Shown here piece after piece: positions 1 through 5,482 of a DNA stretch of 5,482 nucleotides; the first letter of the stretch is position 1, and every line of letters begins with the position of its first letter. Made by a program: the position numbers and the translations under genes. Where the stretch lies: positions 1 to 5,482 of the forward strand of contig CAZGKY010000138.1 of assembly GCA_964525625.1 (NCBI GenBank), read 5' to 3'. The stretch comes from Stramentimicrobium sp964525625. GTDB lineage: Bacteria > Atribacterota > Phoenicimicrobiia > Phoenicimicrobiales > Stramentimicrobiaceae. A model generated the notes under the pieces. The model had not been told where the DNA came from. It saw nothing but the letters and a program-made list of their open reading frames with translations, and did not search any database.

Positions 1-2
1 TT

Positions 3-1856
3 GCCACCATATTAGAGGGTGAGAAGGTATTTTTTGAATTCCTGAAAGTCTCTTTCGAACTTCCCAATATTAAAGCAATTATTCTCTTTGAACCGCTAAA
101 ATTATATTCAGACCCTGATGAAGCTCCACAATGGGCTAAGGCAATTCCCTTTCAGGTTAATGGGGAAATAAGCAAATCATTCTATCAAAAAATTAGCTCA
201 TTTCTTAATACCAACAACTACCCCCTTTTACTCTCAGAAAAGGCGAAAAATTTCTTGGAGCAGTACCTCCTGACCCATGGTCAAGAGCTGGCCAAGAAAC
301 TAAAATTACCTGGAGTTACAAAATTAAAGGAAACACTGGAAAAACAGCTCTATTTAGTTAAAGATGGAACTATAAATAACTTACCCCCAATCTTTGCCTT
401 TGAGCAAGTAGAAGAGACAGGAGAAAAACTTCTGGTTGGTGGTGACCAACGTTTTGTCAACGAATCAAAAAAAGCACTGCCCGATGATTTAATAACTATT
501 ATTTATACCTCTGGTACCACCTCAGATCCTAAAGGGGTTATGTTGACTCATCGCAATATAATGCATAACGTCAATAATTTACCTCCTTCCATAGGTGACT
601 TAAATGAAAGAGATCGTTTTCTTTCTGTCTTACCCTCCTGGCATATCTATGAAAGAACTGTGGAATATTGTACTTTAAGTTTTGGTGCTTCTACTGCTTA
701 CAGTAAACCATTTAAACAGGTTTTGCTGCCAGACCTTTTACTGGAAAAACCAACAGTGATGTGTACTGTTCCTCGTATATGGCATAGTTTGTATAAAGGA
801 ATATGGCATAAGATTAAAAATGGTGGAAAAATACAGCAATTGTTATTTTTTAAAGGACTAGATATTGCAAAAAGATATAAGTATGCTAAAAGAATGCTGG
901 ATAATACTCTACCTCTCTTTGATAGAGCCCAATTTTCATCACAAGAAATAGAAAATGCCAAGAAAACTGTACAAAAACTATCATTACCTTATAAAATAAT
1001 TAATAAAATAATTTTCCAAAAAATTAGAGAGATGCTAGGTGGGGAACTAAAATTTGCCATAAGTGGAGGAGGAGCTTTGCCCGAAGACCTTGACATTTTT
1101 CTGGATGCCATCGATGTACTAGTCTTAGAAGGTTACGGTCTTACTGAGACCTCTCCAGTAGTCGCCGGTAGAAAACAACACAACCCCATTATCTTTACCG
1201 TAGGTGAACCAATTCCAGAAACATGGGTAAAAGTAGTAGATAAGGATAACATTGAACTTGAAGTAGCTCATGGGCATACGGGAGTTGTTTTAGTGAAAGG
1301 TGATTTAGTCATGAAAGGTTATTATAAAAATGAAAAAAAGACCTCTGAAGTACTCAAAGATGGTTGGTTTAATACCGGAGATTTGGGTAAAAAAACTTAT
1401 AACGGCCAATACCTGAAAATAATTGGGAGAATTAAAGATACTATTGTTTTAAGAGGGGGAGAAAATATAGAACCTCAACCACTAGAAGATAAATTAAAAG
1501 AAAGTCCCTATGTAAATATGGTAATATTAGTGGGACAGGATAAACCACGGCTGGGTGCTTTAATTGTTCCTGATTTTGAAGCTCTCAAAGAGTATGCCCG
1601 AGAAAAACACATCACTTACCAGGATGAACAAGATTTAATCAAAAAGAAAGAAATATTATCCCTTTTTCAACAGGAACAAAGACGACTAATATCCAAGGAG
1701 CATGGTTTCCAACCTTATGAAACTGTTATGGGTATTGCTTTATTACCTGAAGAATTCTCACAGGAAAAAGGAGAAATGACCGAGAGTCTAAAACTAAAAA
1801 GATTTGTTATTCATGAAAAATATCAAAAAGAGATTGATCAGATATGTGAAAAGTAA
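3..1856 (+). CDS. Long-chain acyl-CoA synthetase (AMP-forming), 5'-truncated
   Basis: Activates a fatty acid with ATP to an acyl-adenylate, then transfers it to CoA; enzymes of this family are cytosolic or membrane-associated. Counting the first complete codon (3-5) as residue 1, 617 residues are visible. Motifs in order: ATP-binding loop YTSGTTSDPKG (168-178), LPSWHIYERTVEY (210-222), SGGGALP (354-360), the adenylate-binding LEGYGLTETSP (375-385), TGDLG with the ribose-binding Asp (458-462), the hinge GRIKDTIVLRGGENIEP (475-491), and SLKLKR (595-600) carrying the likely catalytic Lys. The ERTVEY and SLKLKR forms point to the long-chain (FadD15/ACSL-like) branch. The frame is open to the window edge and encodes family-like sequence (PNIKAIILFEP, 63-95), so the TTG at 255 is not the start. 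The SGTTG glycine is Ser here. The stretch between PNIKAIILFEP and the ATP loop looks unusually long. Chain-length specificity cannot be read. The family call is secure. Confidence 0.93.
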   Translation, partial: ATILEGEKVFFEFLKVSFELPNIKAIILFEPLKLYSDPDEAPQWAKAIPFQVNGEISKSFYQKISSFLNTNNYPLLLSEKAKNFLEQYLLTHGQELAKKLKLPGVTKLKETLEKQLYLVKDGTINNLPPIFAFEQVEETGEKLLVGGDQRFVNESKKALPDDLITIIYTSGTTSDPKGVMLTHRNIMHNVNNLPPSIGDLNERDRFLSVLPSWHIYERTVEYCTLSFGASTAYSKPFKQVLLPDLLLEKPTVMCTVPRIWHSLYKGIWHKIKNGGKIQQLLFFKGLDIAKRYKYAKRMLDNTLPLFDRAQFSSQEIENAKKTVQKLSLPYKIINKIIFQKIREMLGGELKFAISGGGALPEDLDIFLDAIDVLVLEGYGLTETSPVVAGRKQHNPIIFTVGEPIPETWVKVVDKDNIELEVAHGHTGVVLVKGDLVMKGYYKNEKKTSEVLKDGWFNTGDLGKKTYNGQYLKIIGRIKDTIVLRGGENIEPQPLEDKLKESPYVNMVILVGQDKPRLGALIVPDFEALKEYAREKHITYQDEQDLIKKKEILSLFQQEQRRLISKEHGFQPYETVMGIALLPEEFSQEKGEMTESLKLKRFVIHEKYQKEIDQICEK

Positions 1857-2131
1857 TTAATTTACCAACCTAACAGAATAATTTTAAAGTTTATTTTATA
1901 AGTAATAGTATATGGTATTTAGTAGATAGTACAAGTTTTTGTGGGAATAATTTTGAGTAGTATGGTTTATAGTTTTTAGTTCATAGTTTTTGGTTTATCG
2001 TTAAAAGTTTTTGTTTGAATATTTTTTATGTATGATTATTTTCTATGTACACACCATGCACAACGCAATACCAAATACCAACGATCAACGACTAACGACA
2101 AATTTATCATTGCCAGGAGCATTTTTCCTTT
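1857..2131. repeat. Non-coding DNA; diverged first repeat module
   Basis: The first ~35 bases after the synthetase stop show no hairpin followed by a T-run, so no obvious terminator is seen. From about 1893 the sequence is T/G-rich (tttttggtttat words, GTGGGAATAATTTTGAG at 1941, TGAATATTTTTT at 2016), then turns A/C-rich (ACGCAATACCAAATACC, CAACGACTAACGAC near 2100). The same words in the same order recur in 2549-2797, so this is a diverged copy of that module. No open reading frame of note. Confidence 0.7.
2106..2120 (+). repeat. Partial copy (left end) of the GTCATTG element
   Basis: ATCATTGCCAGGAGC resembles the left end of the complete element at 2136 (GTCATTGCGAGGAGC) with two differences, and then breaks off into a T-rich run. 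Read as a truncated member placed about 30 bp upstream of an intact one. Confidence 0.5.
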
Positions 2132-2135
2132 TTTT

Positions 2136-2170
2136 GTCATTGCGAGGAGCGTAGCGACGAAGCAATCTCA
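2136..2170 (+). repeat. Short repeat element, GTCATTGCGA...GCAATCTCA, core 1
   Basis: A 35-bp element with left end GTCATTGCGA and right end AGCAATCTCA; ATTGC and GCAAT form short terminal inverted repeats. Its core (GGAGCGTAGCGACGA) is GC-rich against AT-rich surroundings. The same word type recurs in intergenic DNA of many unrelated bacteria in my recollection; this is unchecked. Confidence 0.75.
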
Positions 2171-2313
2171 TCCATTTCTACCCGAAAAAATTAAAACCAG
2201 AAACTAATGCTGTAAATTTATACTAAATACCAAATACCAACGACTAACTACTAAATAGATATACTGATATACAGAACAGATATACTACATAAGCTTATGT
2301 GGGAATACCAGTA

Positions 2314-2353
2314 TGAGATTGCCACACACTGCTTGCGCAGTGTTCGCAATGAC
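2314..2353 (-). repeat. Short repeat element, core 2 (hairpin)
   Basis: Read on the - strand this starts GTCATTGCGA and ends GGCAATCTCA, as the element at 2136 does, but the 40-bp unit carries a different core: a perfect 7-bp hairpin ACACTGC / GCAGTGT (2326-2332 and 2337-2343) with a TTGC loop. Orientation is opposite to the 2136 element. Confidence 0.75.
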
Positions 2354-2483
2354 TTTGAAGTTTATTGTTTTTGGTTTATGGTTTTTAGTTAAGCTTCTTT
2401 AGCTATAATTATGGGCTATGATTTACGCAATACGCACGACGCATTACTATTTATTCAGTATACGATATACTGATATACTGGAA

Positions 2484-2536
2484 TGAGATTGCCACGCCTG
2501 CCTCTTAACTTTAGTTAAAGGCAGGCTCACAATGAC
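2484..2536 (-). repeat. Short repeat element, core 3 (long hairpin)
   Basis: On the - strand this starts GTCATTGTGA and ends GGCAATCTCA. The 53-bp unit has a third unrelated core, a strong hairpin: GCCTGCCTCTTAACT pairs with AGTTAAAGGCAGGC with one bulged base and a two-base loop. There is no T-run next to it, so a terminator role is not indicated by sequence. Confidence 0.75.
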
Positions 2537-2548
2537 TTTAACGTTTAT

Positions 2549-2797
2549 TGTGTTAGTATATAGTATTTAGTATATAGTTTTATGTGGGAATAATTGAGAG
2601 CAGTATAGTTTATAGCTTTTGGTTTATAGCTTATAATTGAATATTTTTTGGGTATAATAGTGGGCTATAATTCACGCACAACGCATAACGGTATACATTA
2701 TACTGATATACTGGTATACGGAAATAAATGACGCAATACTCATTACGCAATACTAGTTACTAAATACCAACGACTATATACCAACAACCAACGACGA
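2549..2797. repeat. Diverged module between the two 417-bp copies
   Basis: A 249-bp spacer built from the same words, in the same order, as 1893-2131: agtatttagtata, GTGGGAATAATTGAGAG (2584), tttggtttatag, TGAATATTTTTT (2638), then A/C-rich ACGCAATACTCATTACGC and AAATACCAACGAC. It differs at many positions and by several short insertions, so it is much older or less constrained than the flanking identical copies. No gene seen. Confidence 0.7.
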
Positions 2798-2801
2798 TTT
2801 T

Positions 2802-2836
2802 GTCATTGCGAGGAGCGTAGCGACGAAGCAATCTCA
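2802..2836 (+). repeat. Short repeat element, core 1, second copy
   Basis: Identical to the element at 2136-2170, carried along within the second 417-bp copy. Confidence 0.75.
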
Positions 2837-2979
2837 TCCATTTCTACCCGAAAAAATTAAAACCAGAAACTAATGCTGTAAATTTATACTAAATACCAAA
2901 TACCAACGACTAACTACTAAATAGATATACTGATATACAGAACAGATATACTACATAAGCTTATGTGGGAATACCAGTA

Positions 2980-3019
2980 TGAGATTGCCACACACTGCTT
3001 GCGCAGTGTTCGCAATGAC
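2980..3019 (-). repeat. Short repeat element, core 2, second copy
   Basis: Identical to the element at 2314-2353, with the ACACTGC / GCAGTGT hairpin, inside the second 417-bp copy. Confidence 0.75.
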
Positions 3020-3149
3020 TTTGAAGTTTATTGTTTTTGGTTTATGGTTTTTAGTTAAGCTTCTTTAGCTATAATTATGGGCTATGATTTACGCAATACG
3101 CACGACGCATTACTATTTATTCAGTATACGATATACTGATATACTGGAA

Positions 3150-3202
3150 TGAGATTGCCACGCCTGCCTCTTAACTTTAGTTAAAGGCAGGCTCACAATG
3201 AC
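3150..3202 (-). repeat. Short repeat element, core 3, second copy
   Basis: Identical to the element at 2484-2536, with the GCCTGCC / GGCAGGC hairpin, inside the second 417-bp copy. Confidence 0.75.
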
Positions 3203-3214
3203 TTTAACGTTTAT

Positions 3215-3353
3215 AGTTTTTGATTTATGGTTTTTGGTTGAATATTTTGGGTTAATATTGTTGACTGTGATTGACACAGCACACATTACTCATACCAAAA
3301 ATTATATACTTGTACTATACCAATATCTATTAAATTATTAAATTATGCTATCA
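3215..3353. repeat. Third, partial and strongly diverged repeat module
   Basis: Resumes the T/G-rich start of the module (tttttgatttatggtttttgg, TGAATATTTT at 3239) and a degraded form of the following words (gactgtgattgacacagcacacattac against ggctataattcacgcacaacgcataac), then fades into AT-rich unique sequence. TTGACA-like boxes occur at 3261 and 3271, but no well-spaced -10 box follows, so no promoter is called. Confidence 0.5.
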
Positions 3354-3536
3354 TGATACTGGAAGAGTTTGCAGTAGGCAAGGTCAACTAAAATACAGGA
3401 ACCATCAATAGATGAGTTCGATTTTTAGATGGACCCGCCCTTCTCCAATCTTGGACAGTATCAGAAGCGAAACAAGATAAAATATCTGGTTTCAGCTTGG
3501 GTTGCCACAAGTAAAAGTTACAAGAAGGGCGATCCA
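3354..3536. other. Unassigned structured block: RNA gene or mobile-element relic
   Basis: Unlike the repeats on either side, this block has mixed base composition and no word repeats. It contains three inverted repeats: TGGACCCGCCCTTCT (3430-3444) against AGAAGGGCGATCCA (3523-3536); a nested 14-bp hairpin at 3465-3498 with AAGCGAAAC and AGATA in its 5' arm, an AAA loop and one bulged base; and TGATACTG (3354-3361) against CAGTATCA (3456-3463), which cannot form together with the first pair in a simple nested fold. Either strand could be the RNA. Short reading frames exist on both strands (an ATG frame of 52 codons from 3429 on +, a GTG frame of about 49 codons on -), but neither has a clear ribosome binding site, and the + frame runs on into the repeat words. 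I do not recognise a known RNA family or transposase. Confidence 0.4.
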
Positions 3537-3597
3537 CACAAACTAACGACTAACGACTATCTACGTTATACTGATATATTATACTGAACAACTAGCT

Positions 3598-3623
3598 CTC
3601 AAGGGAAAATCTTTTCTCTTAAG
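3598..3623 (-). terminator. Possible weak hairpin after the LysM gene
   Basis: Begins 8 bases beyond the stop codon of the - strand gene. CTTAAG-A-GAAAA pairs with TTTTC-C-CTTGAG, 11 of 12 positions pairing if G-U is allowed, with a two-base loop (four if the last pair opens). No T-run follows on the - strand, so an intrinsic terminator is only a possibility. Confidence 0.25.
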
Positions 3624-3630
3624 TAAATTA

Positions 3631-5437
3631 TCAATCAGGCAAAATAAACCGTTGATAGGGAAAAATTAAATCTGGATTTTCTATTTGGTCTTGATTAGCT
3701 TTAAATATCTTAATCCAGGCAATGCCCTCATTATATTTATTTTTGGCAATGGCCCAGAGACAGTCTCCACTACGTACTTCGTAATATTTGGGTTCAGTTC
3801 CCTTCTCTAAGAGTCCAATTTTATTCTGCAATTCAGCAATCTCTAATTGCAACCTATCTACCTGCAAACTAAACTGATTAATATTATATTGATATTCATC
3901 TCTTTCTTTAATCAGGGAACGAATAGTCTCCATTAAATTTTGTTGTTCTTCAAAATTAACCTCTCCTAGTTGTTGTAACTTTGTTTTAATTTCTATCAAG
4001 TCCCTTTCATAATCCTCTACTTTTTTTATATATTGTTCAATCTGGGCTGTTAACAACGATATTTGATCTTCTCTTTCGCTAATTTGAGCAAGGGTTTGCT
4101 GGTAGAGCTCTATTTGAGTGGCAATCTCTTCCTTAAAAATACTACTATCAAGCTTGATTAATTCTACCTCTTGTTGATATTCCTTCACTTGTTCTTTTAA
4201 GGAAGATATTAATCTTCTATTCTCTTCATTTTGTTTAGTCCACTCTCCTTCTTTCTCTGTAAGCATATTAAGCAAAGCTTCTTTCTCTCTTTGTATTTCA
4301 GCTAATTGTGCTTTTCGAGCTTCTTCCTCAATCTCCTTTGCTTTGACCAGTTCTTTCTTCAGTTCCTCAATATGTTCTTGATATTTTGCCAACTGGTTGG
4401 CTAATTCTTGATATTCTTGCTGGTCAATTAGCTCACCTTTTTGTAGTAATTCTTTCTCCAATATCTCCTTATCTAACTGTAATTTCTGCAGAGTATCCTG
4501 GTATGTTTTTTCAATATCTTTATATAATGATACTTCTTCTTTCAATTTTTCTATTTCTGAGGCAAAGGCTTCTATCTCTTTTTCTATAGTCCACTTTAAG
4601 GATCTTTCCTTAATTAAATCTTCCTTTAATACCAGCACTTCATTGCCTATCTCTTTTATATTACTTTCATACTTTGCTATCTCTTCTTGAAGAAGAGTAA
4701 TAGTATCTTTATGTATTTGATCCTTCTCCAACCACTGGGTTTCCTTCTCCTGTAACATTTTCTCCAATTTGCTTTTTTCCTGTTCTAATTGTGCTAAGTT
4801 ATCCTTCAGTATAGTTAGCATTTCTTTCTGCCCTAATGCTTGAACCATCTCTTGTTGTAATTTATCTACTTTTTGTTTATGATCCCCCAATTGTTCCTGT
4901 AAACTCTGGTATTCCTGCTGAAAATGTTGTAGGTAAGAATTCTTTTCTGCTATCTCTGCTTCTAATTGCTTCTTACTCATTTGTAATTGGCTTATCTGCT
5001 GAACATAAATCTCATCGTCTCGTTTAAGAGCAAGTTGCCCTTGTAAATCATTAATTCTCTCCTCATACTTCATTATGTTTTCTTCTAGTTCCTTTCTCTT
5101 TGATGCCTCTTCTGCAAAATGTTTCTCAATATTTATTAATTGATTACTTACTCCCTCTATTTTTGACTCATACTGCTCAATTTCCTTCTGCAAGGAAGTG
5201 ATAACTCTTCTACTTTCTTCCACATTCTCCTGCCATTGCTCTTCTCTTTCAGCTAATAGCATTTCTAACTTAGATTTTTCTTCCTTTAAAAGTAGGATAA
5301 TCTCGGCATCAGATTTGCTTTTTTCCAAGAATTCCTCTATTTTCGTTTGCAGAGCTTGTAATTCCTCCTGATTCTTTTTCAACTGTTCTTGAAATTCACT
5401 TTCTCTTACCATCACTATGCTCTCTAATGAGGGGGAA
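3631..5437 (-). CDS. Long coiled-coil protein with C-terminal LysM domain, 5'-truncated
   Basis: About 600 genuine residues are visible, ending at a TGA (3631-3633). Residues are numbered from the apparent ATG at 5476-5478, whose first 14 codons are adapter. Residues 17-562 contain no proline, are rich in Glu, Lys, Gln and Leu, and show heptad spacing throughout: a continuous coiled coil. It is organised as ~165-residue degenerate repeats (Trp at 82, 249 and 413). Residues 565-615 form a LysM domain (YEVRSGDCLWAIA...W.KI...N...I.NPDLI.P.Q.FILP), a peptidoglycan-binding fold, which implies a cell-wall-associated end. Its Cys573 is the only genuine cysteine. The N-terminus is off the contig, so a signal peptide or membrane anchor cannot be judged. 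Met23 (5410-5412) lacks a convincing ribosome binding site and the repeat pattern continues upstream of it, so I treat the gene as truncated. No SMC ATPase motifs are visible. Specific role unknown; a structural tether or spacer is an inference. Confidence 0.85.
3811..5295 (-). repeat. Three tandem ~165-residue coiled-coil repeats in the LysM protein
   Basis: Repeats approximately at residues 62-228, 229-391 and 392-556. Each opens with a motif like EKSKLExMLxEKExQW, followed by RRxIxxLQxEIxxYE, and carries an EYQxL-type motif late in the unit (Tyr190, 356, 529). Trp anchors are 167 and 164 residues apart; Tyr anchors 166 and 173. A further EFQEQL motif at residues 28-33, 161 residues before EYQSLQ, is the tail of a fourth unit cut by the contig end. 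Confidence 0.75.
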
Positions 5438-5482
5438 AGATCGGAAGAGCACACGTCTGAACTCCAGTCACCGCTCATTATC
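5438..5482 (+). other. Illumina TruSeq adapter and index (artefact)
   Basis: The sequence from 5438 matches the standard TruSeq read-through adapter (AGATCGGAAGAGCACACG followed by TCTGAACTCCAGTCAC), then CGCTCATT at 5472-5479, which is a TruSeq HT i7 index (D703 as I recall it), then ATC, the start of the next fixed adapter segment. Translated on the - strand it gives MSGDWSSDVCSSDL, a peptide typical of adapter-contaminated database entries. Not genomic; genomic sequence ends at about 5437. Confidence 0.98.

Larger units (their letters stand above)
2132..2548 (+). repeat. 417-bp perfect direct repeat, copy 1
   Basis: Identical by eye over all 417 positions to 2798-3214, at a constant offset of 666. 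Identity stops abruptly at both ends: position 2131 is T against A at 2797, and 2549 is T against A at 3215. The copy contains three small elements with shared ends (2136-2170, 2314-2353, 2484-2536), a 14-bp palindrome ACATAAGCTTATGT at 2287-2300, T/G-rich and A/C-rich words, and two TATACTGATATAC words. No coding potential seen. Confidence 0.95.
2798..3214 (+). repeat. 417-bp perfect direct repeat, copy 2
   Basis: Exact second copy of 2132-2548, with the same three internal elements, palindrome (2953-2966) and word repeats. Perfect identity between diverged flanks means either a very recent duplication or homogenisation, or an assembly duplication; the sequence alone cannot separate these. 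Confidence 0.95.
2258..3589. repeat. Dispersed TATACTGATATACTG words (six sites)
   Basis: Variants of TATACTGATATACTG occur at about 2258-2274, 2456-2481, 2691-2722, 2924-2940, 3122-3147 and 3565-3589. Two of these pairs are explained by the 417-bp duplication; the sites at 2691 and 3565 lie outside it. They are rich in the GTATAC and GATATAC palindromes. Two kinds (2456 and 3122) sit directly next to a core-3 element. Function unknown; simple repeat drift is possible. Confidence 0.6.

Noticed and set aside
255..257. TTG as start codon of the acyl-CoA synthetase
   Set aside because: The frame is open upstream to position 3 and encodes family-like sequence; the TTG is an internal leucine codon.
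698..961. 87-codon frame on the - strand
   Set aside because: Lies wholly inside the synthetase gene on the opposite strand and has no recognisable domain; a shadow frame.
2484..2536. Intrinsic terminator from the GCCTGCC/GGCAGGC hairpin
   Set aside because: Strong stem but no T-run on either side, and it recurs as part of a repeat family rather than at gene ends.
2132..3214. CRISPR array
   Set aside because: The direct repeats are 417 bp long with a single 249-bp spacer, and the small elements vary in core and orientation; nothing has the regular repeat-spacer layout.
3261..3349. Promoter with TTGACT/TTGACA boxes and a TATGCT box
   Set aside because: No pair has acceptable spacing with good matches at both boxes, and the TTGACA-like words lie inside a degraded repeat module.
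3429..3587. Small + strand gene of 52 codons starting ATGGACCCG
   Set aside because: No ribosome binding site, and its last third is made of the intergenic repeat words; more likely a chance frame across a structured block.
4386..5027. Two short + strand frames (4386-4589 and 4836-5027) with hydrophobic translations
   Set aside because: They are antisense to the coiled-coil gene. Hydrophobic residues arise from reading Glu/Lys/Gln-rich codons backwards.
5410..5412. Met23 as the true start of the LysM protein
   Set aside because: No convincing ribosome binding site upstream, and the sequence just after it matches the tail of a repeat unit, so the gene most likely continues past the contig end.
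3631..5437. SMC-type chromosome segregation protein
   Set aside because: Coiled coils give superficial similarity, but no ATPase head or hinge motifs are visible and the C-terminus is a LysM domain.

Overview
The window reads as one end of a draft, probably metagenomic, contig from a low-GC bacterium. It holds two incomplete protein genes pointing at each other, separated by about 1.8 kb of repeat-rich non-coding DNA. The phylum cannot be fixed from the sequence. Intergenic DNA built from short word-like repeats fits an uncultivated lineage, but that is only an impression.

Left part (1-1856, + strand): most of a long-chain acyl-CoA synthetase (AMP-forming, ANL superfamily). All core motifs are present. 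The frame is open back to the window edge, so the true start lies outside. The TTG at 255 is an internal codon.

Middle (1857-3630): no convincing gene. The dominant structure is a 417-bp direct repeat, base-for-base identical in two copies (2132-2548 and 2798-3214, offset 666). The DNA before, between and after the copies is made of related but diverged modules. Each 417-bp copy contains three small elements that share end sequences (GTCATTG..., ...GCAATCTCA) but have unrelated, mostly hairpin-forming cores. Around them are T/G-rich and A/C-rich word repeats and a recurrent TATACTGATATACTG word. From 3354 to 3536 lies a different, non-repetitive block with nested inverted repeats. It could be a small RNA gene or the relic of a mobile element.

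Right part (3631-5437, - strand): the C-terminal ~600 residues of a very long coiled-coil protein. It consists of tandem ~165-residue degenerate repeats and ends in a LysM domain, which suggests a peptidoglycan-associated filament or tether. Its N-terminus is missing.

The last 45 bases (5438-5482) are not biological. They are the Illumina TruSeq read-through adapter plus an 8-base index, and they supply the apparent start codon and first 14 residues of the - strand reading frame. The two genes show no functional link. They are convergent neighbours across a repeat region.
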